From assembly GCA_049652745.1 (NCBI GenBank), contig JBASEY010000030.1:1-64000 (forward strand): a DNA stretch of 64,000 nucleotides. The letters run 5' to 3'. Made by a program: the position numbers and the translations under genes. The notes beneath the pieces are model-generated. The model was not told the origin of the DNA. It did no database searches and worked only from the letters and a program-made list of their open reading frames with translations. Of the stretch, positions 52,550 to 61,997 are shown in pieces. The stretch comes from JBASEY01 sp049652745 (GTDB lineage Bacteria; CSSED10-310). Position 1 is the stretch's first letter, and the number at the start of each line of letters is the position of its first letter.

Positions 52550-53835
52550 CACACCTCCCCTCGAAAAATTGTCATGCCATCGTTGACTTCACATCCTTGA
52601 AACATCTTCGATTGTGTTTCAGGATATATCATGACATTTGTTCCAATCCGCATTTTATCAGGTATCTGAGCACGTTTACCAATAACCGTCAAACCGCAAT
52701 ATAACAATTCAGGCGTTGTCATATTCGCGATCAAACTTTCATCAGTTTGCTTTCGACAGCCTACCCGAACATCAGCTCCCACCGACACGAATTTGTCAAC
52801 CACCGACCGTTGAATTACTGAGTTTTCTCCAATCGTAACGCCTTCCATTAACACTGAATCGATAACTTCACTTCCCTTTCCGACAACAACTAGCGGCGAT
52901 AACACGGAATTTTTCACAGTGCCTTCTATGATACAGCCAGGCGAAATTATCGAATTGACTATTTTTGCGTCTGCCCCTGTTTGAATTGGCGGGTGATCAC
53001 CAATCCTTCCGGTATCGTAATTTGTGAATAGTTTCCATTTTGCCAGATCTATCTTTTCGGTCTGATCAAGGCAGTCAAGGTTTGCCTGGTAGTAAGACTC
53101 AAATGATCTACTGTAAGACCAATAACCACGATGGATATAAGCTGAAACGCGGTTTTTTTTGACAAGTTCAGGTATGATTTCATCATATATTTGAAACGTC
53201 TTTCCTGTTTTTGCGTTCTTTTTCAATTCTTTGATCAGCACCTTTGTATCAAACAGATATACCGTCATCGATGCCAAATTTGAGAAATATTCAGCAGGCT
53301 TCTCTCGATATTCTTCCACATAACTATCTTGGCTCACCTTTGCCACACCATAGAGATGAGCAGTCTCTTTCGGAACAGGAGTGACTGCCATGGTAAGATC
53401 TGCTTTTGTTCGTCGATGAATTTCGAACAAAACTCCATAATTCATTCGATAAATATGATCGCCTGAAACGATAAGCGTCAGAGGACATTTGTGCTGTTCG
53501 ATAAACTCACAATTTTGATAAAGCGCATCGGCCGTGCCTTTATACCAATCTGCATCTGTTTCTCCGGAATGAGGTGGAAGAAACCTGACACTTTTGTCAA
53601 AGCTGCGAAAATCCCAGTATTTACCATCGCGGACATGATCCATCAGTGAATAAGGCCTATATTGACTGAGTATGCCTATTTTGCTGATTCCACTGGTTGA
53701 AAGGTTTGTCAGAGCACAATCGATTACACGGAACATGCCTCCAAAAGGCATTGCTGATTTAGGGCGATACATGGTCAGAGCCGCCAACTCATTGACTCGA
53801 CCACCGGCCAGAATCAATCCCAATGTATTCTTCAT
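52549..53835 (-). CDS. GlgC paralogue with altered nucleotide loop (GlgD-like)
   Basis: A 428-residue ADP-glucose pyrophosphorylase-like protein. Most of the fold is kept (RPKSAMPFGGMFRVID, WYKGTADALYQN, VSGDHIYRMNYG, YREKPAEYF and the hexapeptide C-terminus), but the signature GGRGTRL loop reads GGRVNELAALT, losing the Gly-Thr-Arg that holds the nucleotide. It could be a regulatory or substrate-binding subunit for the neighbouring GlgC, like GlgD in Bacillus or the large subunit of plants. Co-translation with glgC supports a mixed oligomer. Confidence 0.88.
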   Translation of the reverse strand: MKNTLGLILAGGRVNELAALTMYRPKSAMPFGGMFRVIDCALTNLSTSGISKIGILSQYRPYSLMDHVRDGKYWDFRSFDKSVRFLPPHSGETDADWYKGTADALYQNCEFIEQHKCPLTLIVSGDHIYRMNYGVLFEIHRRTKADLTMAVTPVPKETAHLYGVAKVSQDSYVEEYREKPAEYFSNLASMTVYLFDTKVLIKELKKNAKTGKTFQIYDEIIPELVKKNRVSAYIHRGYWSYSRSFESYYQANLDCLDQTEKIDLAKWKLFTNYDTGRIGDHPPIQTGADAKIVNSIISPGCIIEGTVKNSVLSPLVVVGKGSEVIDSVLMEGVTIGENSVIQRSVVDKFVSVGADVRVGCRKQTDESLIANMTTPELLYCGLTVIGKRAQIPDKMRIGTNVMIYPETQSKMFQGCEVNDGMTIFRGEV

Positions 53836-53889
53836 ATACAGCGTGTCTCCCCATCAGGAACAAGTTGACGACATCTCAATCCTGCTATC

Positions 53890-54573
53890 TTACATCTCCC
53901 TGCGGAGTGAGAATAAATACTTTAAATTCCTGATCCCATCTTGCCACAAATTCAACTTGGACTCACCTACTCGTGTTATGTATTTAAATTGTACCGGCAC
54001 CTCACGTGCTTTAATGTTTTTATTTTTAAATGCTCGTATTTTGAATTCTTCGGAAAACGGCATTCCATCACTTGTCACATTGACCTGATCCAAAACTGTC
54101 TTTTTAAACACCCACATGCCGCTTTGGCTGTCACGCAACCGAATACCGAACAGTAAACAAGTAACCAAACTTAAAGCGATATTCCCGAAATAACGCTTGA
54201 TCAACTCAAAGTTATGTCCCCATTGCACGGGAATTCTAGCCGCTGATACAAAATCTAATTTATCTATATGCAACGTGTCCAGAAGGTATGAGATCGCATG
54301 CGCTGGATATGTCCCATCACCATCCATCGTGACGATGATATCGCCTGTGGCTTGAGGTAATCCAGCTTTATATGCTCTTCCATATCCCTGCCGTTTCTCA
54401 TAAATGACTTTTGCCCCTAAAGACTGAGCGACCTCAGATGTTCGATCAGTGGAGTTGTTGTCCACAACGATAATTTCATCTATGAAATCCGGTAAAGCCG
54501 GAATGACTTTCGCTATACCGCCTTCTTCGTTGAAACAAGGAATAACAACTGAGATTTTATAATTATTTCGCAT
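53890..54573 (-). CDS. Family 2 glycosyltransferase (DPM1/GtrB-like)
   Basis: A 227-residue GT-A enzyme: VVIPCFNEEGGIAKVIPAL at the N-terminus, VVDNNSTDRT, YGRAYKAGL, and the DxD site as TMDGDGTYP. The fold and the C-terminal IRNLKYLFSLR match dolichol/undecaprenyl-phosphate sugar transferases, but no C-terminal membrane helices are present. It may load a polyprenyl carrier for the GT-C-like enzymes encoded nearby, which is inference. It starts directly after the radical SAM stop codon (TAAATG). Confidence 0.85.
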   Translation of the reverse strand: MRNNYKISVVIPCFNEEGGIAKVIPALPDFIDEIIVVDNNSTDRTSEVAQSLGAKVIYEKRQGYGRAYKAGLPQATGDIIVTMDGDGTYPAHAISYLLDTLHIDKLDFVSAARIPVQWGHNFELIKRYFGNIALSLVTCLLFGIRLRDSQSGMWVFKKTVLDQVNVTSDGMPFSEEFKIRAFKNKNIKAREVPVQFKYITRVGESKLNLWQDGIRNLKYLFSLRREM

Positions 54574-55698
54574 TTACTCACCTCCGGAAAAAAGTCGGCT
54601 AATTTTTATTCGACCTGTTTCGAGCAAAACCTTGAACAAGAGAATGGGATTAAACATCACGGCATTGGTCAAAAAACACTCATAGGTACAATAGCAGGCT
54701 TCCTTTCGAATCGCCGAGCGAATTTTCTCTGCATTTTCCGATTCCAAAATTGCTCGAAAATTATACCCGGATGTTCTTAAATTACCCAAAGTTTCATTAC
54801 GTAACTCACATGGTACAACATCGCCATTTGGATAGATGACAACGCCAAGACGCGCTGCGTAGCAAGGAACAATAAACCTATTTTCTTTTCTGATTCTGTG
54901 TATCAGGCGCTGTCTGACCATTTTCATTGCATTGACCATATCGGCAAAAGGATAACCGTGATATCCTTTCAAGCTGTTGTTTTTCATGTCACGATCCAGC
55001 ATCTCGGAAAACTTGCGATAATTTTCCATATTAACATCCAAGGCATCTTTTTCTCTTGGATCACCTCGACATAGTAAGTGGTTGATTGTTACCACTCCCA
55101 ATTCATTTCTAAGAAAAGTATACAGGGCGTCAAGTTTATCGTGATTATAAGCTGACACCGTGACAGCAACATTCAAATTGAAATTATCATATCGACTCGT
55201 CAGTTTTTTAAGCTCGTGATAAGTCGTTACAGCACGCTTGAACAGGCCAGGCTTTCGACGAATAGCGTCATGGTCTTCTCCGATCCCGTCAATAGAAACG
55301 TCAACGGCAAAATCAATGCCGGGGCAATCTTTCAAAATCCGCTCGGTTTCCGTAACAATTTTTTCGGTAAGAAAACCATTTGTCGGCATACCGAGGTTCC
55401 TAAAACCTGGTTTGCGATACAGTGTTTTGACGATTTCAGAAATGTCGTCTCGAATAAATGGATCCCCGCCGGTAATCAGCAGAAACAAAAGAGGGTTCAT
55501 ATGGCGAGACATCATTTCTATTTCTTCCAACGTCAGTTCATCCGTGTTACCGGTTTTCTGACCCAGAAGACAGTGTTTACAATTTGCAGTACATCTTTCT
55601 GTGACGAATAACACCACGTAATGTGGCAAGACACCTGTTTTCCTAAAAATTACAGGGGCAAATTTTAAATAACCCGGCACCGGCATTTTGCTAGTCAT
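54574..55698 (-). CDS. Radical SAM protein with C-terminal cysteine cluster
   Basis: A 374-residue radical SAM enzyme with CTANCKHC for the [4Fe-4S] cluster (about residues 32-39), LITGGDPF, and DVSIDGIGEDHDAIR. The C-terminal region has further cysteines (PCYAARLGVVIYPNGDVVPC and EACYCTYEC), as in SPASM/twitch-type proteins with an extra cluster. Relatives modify peptides, lipids or sugars; the substrate is unknown. Its place between glgA and a GT2 gene suggests an envelope or carbohydrate role. Confidence 0.85.
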   Translation of the reverse strand: MTSKMPVPGYLKFAPVIFRKTGVLPHYVVLFVTERCTANCKHCLLGQKTGNTDELTLEEIEMMSRHMNPLLFLLITGGDPFIRDDISEIVKTLYRKPGFRNLGMPTNGFLTEKIVTETERILKDCPGIDFAVDVSIDGIGEDHDAIRRKPGLFKRAVTTYHELKKLTSRYDNFNLNVAVTVSAYNHDKLDALYTFLRNELGVVTINHLLCRGDPREKDALDVNMENYRKFSEMLDRDMKNNSLKGYHGYPFADMVNAMKMVRQRLIHRIRKENRFIVPCYAARLGVVIYPNGDVVPCELRNETLGNLRTSGYNFRAILESENAEKIRSAIRKEACYCTYECFLTNAVMFNPILLFKVLLETGRIKISRLFSGGE

Positions 55699-55758
55699 CC
55701 TCCATCCCGGCTATTTCCCATCCGGAAAAAGCCAATATAGCCGAGAATACTCGAGGGT

Positions 55759-57249
55759 TCAAATTTTATGTTGTTCGGTTTTTTGATTAATCGTTTGGAG
55801 GTAGAGCTTCACATATGCTTCCGCACTTTTCTTCCAAGAAAAATCTTTTCTCATCGCGGAATCTTGCATTTGATTATAATGAACTCTTCGATCGAACCAA
55901 GTGCTGACAGCCCAACCGATCGTGTTATATAAAGCCTGTGGGGTTGGGTCATAGAATTTGAAGCCCGTTCCACTTCCGGTTTTCTCATTGTATTGCTCAA
56001 CAGATTCATCTAATCCACCGGTTGCTCTAACCAAAGGCAAGGTGCCGTATTTCATGGAATATATCTGATTTAATCCGCAAGGTTCATAAATCGACGGCAT
56101 GACAAAAAAGTCAGCGCCTGCTTCAATCCAGTGAGCCAATTTATTATCATAACCGATCATGGACGCGATGCGACCGGGGTATTGTCCTGGTAGCTGCGAA
56201 AAAAAAGTTTCCAACAAAGGATCGCCTGAACCCAAAATGACAAACTGACAGATCATTTCTCTGACTGCTTTCCCAATGATTGGAGCCAATAATTCCAGAC
56301 CTTTTTGCGAAGCGAATCTACTTACAATTCCAAAAATAGGGATAACAGGGTCTACGGATAGACTCATTCGTTTTTGCAGATAATATTTGCAAGTGTTTTT
56401 TCCATTCATCTCGTCAACAGAATAATTGGCAGGAATCAATGGGTCGATTTCCGGATTCCAAACAGCATAATCAACGCCATTCATAATACCTTGGAATCCT
56501 TCCGCTTTATCGTTGAGATAGGGCGCCAGGCCATATCCCAGTTCCGGGGTTCGAACTTCATCGGCATATTTACCGCTCACAGTCGTCACCATGTCCGCAT
56601 AATGAATACCCCCTTTCAGGAAATTGACGCGACCATGATCTTCAAACTTATCCGAAGTAAAATTACTCCATTGCAATCCAAGATATTCATAACAATCCGC
56701 TGAGAAAACACCTTGGTATGCAAGATTATGAATGGTTAAAACAGATACAGCTTTTCCAATGACAGGATGATTCCAATGCCATATCTTTTGATAAGCGCAG
56801 CCTAGAGCTGTTTGCCAGTCATGCACATGCAGGACATCGATTCTGATATCGAGATCGATTATCATCTGAAGAGCAGCCCGTGTAAAAAATCCGAATCGGT
56901 ATGGATTATCTGGATAATCTTTAAATGAGTCATCGTGGTAAAGTCCGTGTCTTGCGAAAAAGGTATTGAATTCAATTAAATAAACAGGAACTTCATCTTT
57001 GATGACTTTATGAACAGAGCACCATTCCAGTTTGTTTCCCATCCACACTCCCATAGAAGGCAGCACTGTAGTAGCATTCATCGAACCCAGGTTAATATCC
57101 GCGTATTGGGGAATAACTATGAACGGATCGTGGCCTAAAAGTTTCAAAGCTTTCGGCAGCGAACTAACAACATCAGCCAAGCCTCCCGTTTTAATAAAGG
57201 GTTCGCATTCAGATGCAATAAATGCAATTTGTAACGGCCCTTGTTTCAT
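55759..57249 (-). CDS. glgA: Glycogen synthase (ADP-glucose type)
   Basis: A 496-residue GT5 enzyme that extends alpha-1,4-glucan from ADP-glucose. The N-terminal EPFIKTGGLADVVSSLPKAL (KxGGL motif), the HDWQTAL loop, and the C-terminal EPCGLNQIYSMKYGTLPLVRATGGL with the catalytic Glu are intact. ATG 57249 is chosen, about ten bases after GGAG; a TTG at 57267 would have no ribosome site. First gene of a minus-strand run glgA - radical SAM - GT2 - GlgC paralogue - glgC. Confidence 0.96.
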   Translation of the reverse strand: MKQGPLQIAFIASECEPFIKTGGLADVVSSLPKALKLLGHDPFIVIPQYADINLGSMNATTVLPSMGVWMGNKLEWCSVHKVIKDEVPVYLIEFNTFFARHGLYHDDSFKDYPDNPYRFGFFTRAALQMIIDLDIRIDVLHVHDWQTALGCAYQKIWHWNHPVIGKAVSVLTIHNLAYQGVFSADCYEYLGLQWSNFTSDKFEDHGRVNFLKGGIHYADMVTTVSGKYADEVRTPELGYGLAPYLNDKAEGFQGIMNGVDYAVWNPEIDPLIPANYSVDEMNGKNTCKYYLQKRMSLSVDPVIPIFGIVSRFASQKGLELLAPIIGKAVREMICQFVILGSGDPLLETFFSQLPGQYPGRIASMIGYDNKLAHWIEAGADFFVMPSIYEPCGLNQIYSMKYGTLPLVRATGGLDESVEQYNEKTGSGTGFKFYDPTPQALYNTIGWAVSTWFDRRVHYNQMQDSAMRKDFSWKKSAEAYVKLYLQTINQKTEQHKI

Positions 57250-57361
57250 TTTAGCCCATCTCCTCAAAAAACAAGACTATCTTTCCGTCTTTTTTCGCGT
57301 TTCAGCCTCAAAACAATCTTGCCTGATAATATATTTTTTATAAGAGGTTCGCTAATTTTCC

Positions 57362-57390
57362 TTGCCTCTACAAATACATATAGATAGTAT
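57362..57390 (+). promoter_or_regulatory. Promoter-like site for the PEGA operon
   Basis: TTGCCT (57362-57367) and TAGTAT (57385-57390) with a 17-base spacer, about 33 bases upstream of the first PEGA gene and divergent from glgA. Each box matches four of six consensus bases. Confidence 0.4.
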
Positions 57391-57422
57391 ATTTTGCGGT
57401 TTATTCCAATGATGAGGTAACG

Positions 57423-58580
57423 ATGGAGCATTTGGATACAGATTGGGGAGAGACATCTTTCAGGGAAAAATTCAGATTTCTGATATTTATTTTTATCGTT
57501 TTACTCAGCATGGCAATCCTAGCATATTTATTTCTTGGTTCCGACGGCATTTTACGCATGATTGGTCTGAAAGATAAAACCTTCAAATTTGCGCTTTCCG
57601 TCGAAGCAGTTCCTACTGATTCTTCTGTGCAATTGAACAGTGCTCCCATTGAAAACCCGGCTCGATCGCCTGTTTCATGGTCGCGGGGTAATTCCTACCG
57701 CATCGAAGCTTCTCATCCAGCATATTATTCCGAATATATTATCATAAATGTTCCTTTGACACCAAACACTCCACCTGAAATTATCCCGAGCTCGGACAGT
57801 GTCAATTTCATCTTCGATCAGACTGCGCTTGAAATTCATTTCAATCTGAAGCCTGAATATATCAAAATGTCAATTGAATCCAATCCATCAGGAGCTTCCA
57901 TAGAAATTGACGGCGTCTCAACAAAAAAAACCACGCCTATGGAGTATGAGTTTAAAACCGGCCAATCAGTAAAAATTTCAGCGACGAAAACCGGCTATCA
58001 GCAGAAAGTCATGGATTTTCGAGTGCCGGACTTTCCTCCGGAAAAGCCATTGATGCTTGAACTAAAGCGAAATCCATCTCCTTCGCCAACTCCTGCACCA
58101 AAACCAGGTTCCAAGCCGACACCAAAGCCTAGTGCCAAGCCAACACCAAAACCTCCTTCGGAAGGCTCTCTCCAAATGAACAGCGACTTTCCGATCGATG
58201 TATATTTGGGTTCGCGTAAAATCATTGCCGGTAAAACCAAAGCGACCGTTTCACTGCCGGTGGGGAAACACAAGCTTCGGCTTATCAATTCAACTTATTT
58301 ATTGAATATCGAACAAACCGTCACAATAGCGGAAAAACGCACCCATACGATCACTCTGGATTCTCTTGGAAAAGTGATGTTGGAATCAACCCCCCCGGGT
58401 GCGACAATTGAAGTTGATGGACATGTTTTAGGAAAGACTCCAGGGACATTTGAAGTATATCCCGGGTTATATAATATGCGTTTCATATTTGATCGATGTA
58501 ATGATGAGCAAAGCATATGGGTAAAAGCGGTATCAAAACAAACACGAAAGATACCGACCGTTCGAGGTTGTTTACAATGA
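57423..58580 (+). CDS. Membrane-anchored PEGA-domain protein
   Basis: A 385-residue protein with a short cytoplasmic N-terminus, one membrane helix (about 19-40) and an external part. Three PEGA-like beta domains are recognisable (about 55-110; IESNPSGASIEIDGVSTKKT at 155-215; LESTPPGATIEVDGHVLGKT near 325-380), with a proline/lysine linker (PSPSPTPAPKPGSKPTPKP) at 217-245. PEGA domains resemble those of S-layer-associated and surface proteins; no enzyme activity is implied. GATGAGG precedes the ATG. Its stop overlaps the next gene by 4 bases, so three genes to 61838 form one unit. Confidence 0.8.
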   Translation: MEHLDTDWGETSFREKFRFLIFIFIVLLSMAILAYLFLGSDGILRMIGLKDKTFKFALSVEAVPTDSSVQLNSAPIENPARSPVSWSRGNSYRIEASHPAYYSEYIIINVPLTPNTPPEIIPSSDSVNFIFDQTALEIHFNLKPEYIKMSIESNPSGASIEIDGVSTKKTTPMEYEFKTGQSVKISATKTGYQQKVMDFRVPDFPPEKPLMLELKRNPSPSPTPAPKPGSKPTPKPSAKPTPKPPSEGSLQMNSDFPIDVYLGSRKIIAGKTKATVSLPVGKHKLRLINSTYLLNIEQTVTIAEKRTHTITLDSLGKVMLESTPPGATIEVDGHVLGKTPGTFEVYPGLYNMRFIFDRCNDEQSIWVKAVSKQTRKIPTVRGCLQ

Positions 58581-59701
58581 AATTTTGTTTGATATCCTTT
58601 TCTATATGTTTATTTTTCGTAGCTACGACGCAAAGCCTTGAAGCTCAATGGTATGCTCAGCAGGATAACACACTGACAGCTATAGAAGAATTGATTCATT
58701 TGGAACAATGGGCGTCAGCAGAAGCATCTCTTTTGAAATTTGTTTGGAATGACCCATTTGGAAAAGAGGGGATTCGAGCAGCAGAATTGTTATCTCGTCT
58801 GTGTATTATAGCCCACAAGGCTCCGGAAGCAATGGAATGGCTTGAAATTGCTCTTGAGAACCCGACTATTTCTGAAGAACAATTTCACAGTATAAAAAAT
58901 CGGCTGGAACTGCTGCAGCGCCTTTATATTCCCGGACAGGACTACAAATTAGATACTGAATTTCGCTTGACCGGTTCTGATTTGGAAAGCCCTCAAGAAA
59001 TCGAAGCCACGCCTGATGGTGACTTAATTGTTTTGGATCGTTATCGATTGCTGGTTTTTTCCGGAACAAAAACAGGGCCTTATAAACTCAAACCACCGAC
59101 CTTTCCACTGCCGGAGAAACTACGTAGTTTGAAGCTCCGCGGTCGTGATCCAGTTGTCGTGCTTGAAAACGGCTATTGGTTTGAAAATAGAATATACAGT
59201 TTTCAAGGCCCAGTGGAATTAACCCGAATTATCGATGCGGTGATAAATAGTGATAACAATTGGATGATACTCGATCGCAGAAATACCAACATGGTTGTTT
59301 TCGATATTGACGGTAAATTCTTGAATACAATCCCCGCGTTTCCACCAAACGGGAATGAACAATTGCTAAAGCATACATCTAAAGGATGTTGGATTATGAC
59401 ACCCTCTTCACGTCAAATTACCACCATCGGGACAACACCGAGTGTTAAGATACCTTTCAAAGGCGCCAATTACAGCTTGAGCAACCCGATCAGCATGGCT
59501 ACGGACTGGTTCGGGCATCTTTATGTCTTGAATCAGAATAAAACAATTGCGATTTTTTCACCAAAAGGCATCTGTCTTAAGACCGTGGCTCTTGATTCCA
59601 GGGGTGATATTCTTCGTTTGCCCACGGATATTTCGATTGGACAAGACGGCAGTATTTTTATTGCTGACAGGAGACGTCATGAAATTTTCTGTTTCCGATA
59701 A
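58577..59701 (+). CDS. Exported TPR plus beta-propeller protein
   Basis: A 374-residue exported protein: signal peptide to about residue 24 (SLEA-QW), a short helical repeat region (30-125, TPR-like), then repeats suggestive of an NHL-type beta-propeller (LESPQEIEATPDGDLIVLD, NPISMATDWFGHLYVLNQN, LRLPTDISIGQDGSIFIAD). Propellers of this type bind ligands or proteins. The ATG overlaps the upstream PEGA stop (ATGA) and is chosen because the signal peptide starts here. Its 3' end overlaps the third gene by 23 bases. Function unknown. Confidence 0.78.
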   Translation: MKFCLISFSICLFFVATTQSLEAQWYAQQDNTLTAIEELIHLEQWASAEASLLKFVWNDPFGKEGIRAAELLSRLCIIAHKAPEAMEWLEIALENPTISEEQFHSIKNRLELLQRLYIPGQDYKLDTEFRLTGSDLESPQEIEATPDGDLIVLDRYRLLVFSGTKTGPYKLKPPTFPLPEKLRSLKLRGRDPVVVLENGYWFENRIYSFQGPVELTRIIDAVINSDNNWMILDRRNTNMVVFDIDGKFLNTIPAFPPNGNEQLLKHTSKGCWIMTPSSRQITTIGTTPSVKIPFKGANYSLSNPISMATDWFGHLYVLNQNKTIAIFSPKGICLKTVALDSRGDILRLPTDISIGQDGSIFIADRRRHEIFCFR

Positions 59702-61838
59702 AATCTTGTTTATCATATTTTTCTGCATTACAGCTTTTTCCGCTCTCGCACAAATTGAACAGGAATATCTTCCACATACACACACACTGCACGAAATGAC
59801 ACTTAGATTGAACGTTCTTGAAAATAACATCCGCCAAATCGATCCTGATATAGCCGTTCAGGAACTTCGATCCATACGGGAACAATGCGAAGTTATGCTC
59901 CCCTCCTTACAGATTACACAACAACAGGACGCTCGCCACCTAATGCTTAGAACTCTGGTTTTGGAAATGGTGCTAAATTACGTTGATGGAAGAAAAAACA
60001 TAGCTGAATCAATAGCTGATGAGGTATTACGTCTTGATCCCGCCCAAACGCTGTCTGGAGAAATCGCATCACCCGAACTCGCAGAATGGTTTGAAAACAT
60101 ACGAGATCGCCATGCCGGTTTTTTAACGGTAAACAGCGATCCGACAAATGCCTTGGTTTATTTAAATGGCGTCGAAATAGGCATTACACCGCTTGAACAT
60201 ACGTTCGTACCTGTCGGCACCCATTCACTTCGGATAATGCGTTCCGGTTTTGATGTTTTCGAACAGGCTATTTCAATTGAGCGTAATCAAACATTAGTTA
60301 TCAGTTCGCAGTTAACAAGAAACTCTGGAAACCTTCTTGTTTGGATATCTCCACCTGGAACCTCGATAACTTGTGATTCTTTTCCTGAACCCATTGTAAC
60401 CAAACCACTTTCACCAATCTTTTATTGGATTCTATATTCTATGGGGTTTTATCCTCCTGATTTTTCGCAACCATTGATTGTTCAAGCTATTCCTCAAGGG
60501 CAACGTTATTTGTCTATTGAAAAAGAATGCCGGAAGCCTATCGAATACACAATTACTTTCGATGCTGAAGATTATTACCTTCCATTGCTGATGCTTGAGA
60601 CGATAGAAACCCGGATCGATGTGACGACTGAACGAGCCGGTAAAAAAGTATTTGTCGATGGAAGTTTTGTTGGTTTGACACCATTACACGGCGCCATTGT
60701 TTGCCCGGGAGAACGATTGATCAAGGTGGTTTTTGACAATAAACTGGAATGGTCTCAAACTGTAACCTTGCCGCCTGATGCCGAGACGCTTTTTCAAGCT
60801 TTTCCCAGACCTGGAGTTCTTTTTCTGGGGACGGCATCATTCGATCAAAAAACAGCCATCGAGGGAGAAGCAAAGGTTCTTGAATGGATCGAGCAGTCCG
60901 GCGCGTTTAACATTATGCCCGTCCTGCAGTCCCGGCAGTATCGTCTTTACTCTTCGGTTGCTTCGGTTTTTGAGTCATTAAAAACACCTTCTTTTGACCC
61001 CTTTGACGCGTCTTGGACTGCCAAATTGGCTGATATGGTTGCATCTTTGGCCAATACTGACGCCAACCTCTATGTTTTTGCCAGGCTTGTACCCGAATCA
61101 TCACATGAAAAAGCTTTCCTTTTTTTCATTCATCGCGATTCAACCAAGCCTGACGTCATACCTTTGCCCACTGGTACATCCTCAGAAAAATTGCGACAGA
61201 TTGGATGGGATTCTTTGCTTTTACCTGAAATGACACGGCTTCGATCCGGATTGATGGTAACAGAACTCAAAGACAAACTTTTTATTTCCAACATTATACC
61301 TGGTGGTCCTGCAGAAAATTCACGTCTTCAACCGGGTGATATTATAACGAAGATGAACACCCATCCAGTGACGACTAAAAGGGAATTTGAAGCAATTTTA
61401 CGCCAACCCGACTCTCCGGAAGCCATGCCGATAACTTGCTTACAAGATGGAAAACCCTTTGAAACTATCATTCAGATGAAAAGACAACCATTGATTGAAG
61501 CGCTTGGAAGCAAAAAGAGACCCAATAATATATTTCTAGCTCAATTGGAAATCCTTGCATCAACGCACACCCCCATCCCAGACTGGTTAACAGTCAATGC
61601 CGGAGTCTGCTGTTTGGCAATTGGCCGCCCGGATAAAGCACGCGATTATTTTGAAAAATGCTCTCTTGTAGACCCCGACGGCATCAACTTCGGTACACTA
61701 TCCTATTTACAATTTCTGGCCGAAAAATCTTTACGCAATCAAGCAGCCGCAGACGCGTTTTATAAGTCAGCACAGGAGTCGTCAGGTGCAACAATCATCC
61801 ATGGTGATGGACCATCGCTTCAAAGTTTACTACATTAA
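59679..61838 (+). CDS. Exported PEGA and PDZ domain protein
   Basis: A 719-residue exported protein. Signal peptide (1-24, AFSALA), a helical region (30-145), a PEGA domain (LTVNSDPTNALVYLNGVEIG, about 150-215), a second PEGA-like domain (VFVDGSFVGLTPLHG, about 325-375), an uncharacterised middle (380-520), a PDZ domain (ISNIIPGGPAENSRLQPGD, about 530-610) and a helical tail with one TPR-like unit. No protease triad is seen. It could anchor and recruit proteins at the cell surface together with its two operon partners. AGGAG lies five bases before the ATG at 59679. Confidence 0.8.
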   Translation: MKFSVSDKILFIIFFCITAFSALAQIEQEYLPHTHTLHEMTLRLNVLENNIRQIDPDIAVQELRSIREQCEVMLPSLQITQQQDARHLMLRTLVLEMVLNYVDGRKNIAESIADEVLRLDPAQTLSGEIASPELAEWFENIRDRHAGFLTVNSDPTNALVYLNGVEIGITPLEHTFVPVGTHSLRIMRSGFDVFEQAISIERNQTLVISSQLTRNSGNLLVWISPPGTSITCDSFPEPIVTKPLSPIFYWILYSMGFYPPDFSQPLIVQAIPQGQRYLSIEKECRKPIEYTITFDAEDYYLPLLMLETIETRIDVTTERAGKKVFVDGSFVGLTPLHGAIVCPGERLIKVVFDNKLEWSQTVTLPPDAETLFQAFPRPGVLFLGTASFDQKTAIEGEAKVLEWIEQSGAFNIMPVLQSRQYRLYSSVASVFESLKTPSFDPFDASWTAKLADMVASLANTDANLYVFARLVPESSHEKAFLFFIHRDSTKPDVIPLPTGTSSEKLRQIGWDSLLLPEMTRLRSGLMVTELKDKLFISNIIPGGPAENSRLQPGDIITKMNTHPVTTKREFEAILRQPDSPEAMPITCLQDGKPFETIIQMKRQPLIEALGSKKRPNNIFLAQLEILASTHTPIPDWLTVNAGVCCLAIGRPDKARDYFEKCSLVDPDGINFGTLSYLQFLAEKSLRNQAAADAFYKSAQESSGATIIHGDGPSLQSLLH

Positions 61839-61839
61839 A

Positions 61840-61870
61840 AAAACGTCTCACCTTTATTTTGAGACGTTTT
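61840..61870. terminator. Bidirectional rho-independent terminator
   Basis: An 11-bp stem AAAACGTCTCA / TGAGACGTTTT with a 9-base loop, flanked by A-rich and T-rich tracts. It lies between the end of the PEGA/PDZ gene (plus) and the 3' end of tRNA-Leu (minus) and can serve both; the U-run is longer (seven) on the minus-strand side. Confidence 0.85.
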
Positions 61871-61875
61871 CGAAA

Positions 61876-61959
61876 TGCCGAAGGGGGGACTTGAACCCCC
61901 ACGAACTTGCGCTCACTAGACCCTGAACCTAGCGTGTCTGCCAATTCCACCACTTCGGC
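61876..61959 (-). tRNA. tRNA-Leu (anticodon CAG)
   Basis: An 84-nt gene read on the minus strand. Acceptor stem GCCGAAG pairs with CTTCGGC, the discriminator is A, and the anticodon stem CTAGG/TCTAG encloses loop TTCAGGG, giving CAG (reads CUG). The long variable arm is class II, the T loop is GTTCAAG, and CCA is not encoded. Confidence 0.95.
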
Positions 61960-61997
61960 TTCATGACCAGCACTAAGTGTGCAATTTGGAGGTGCTT

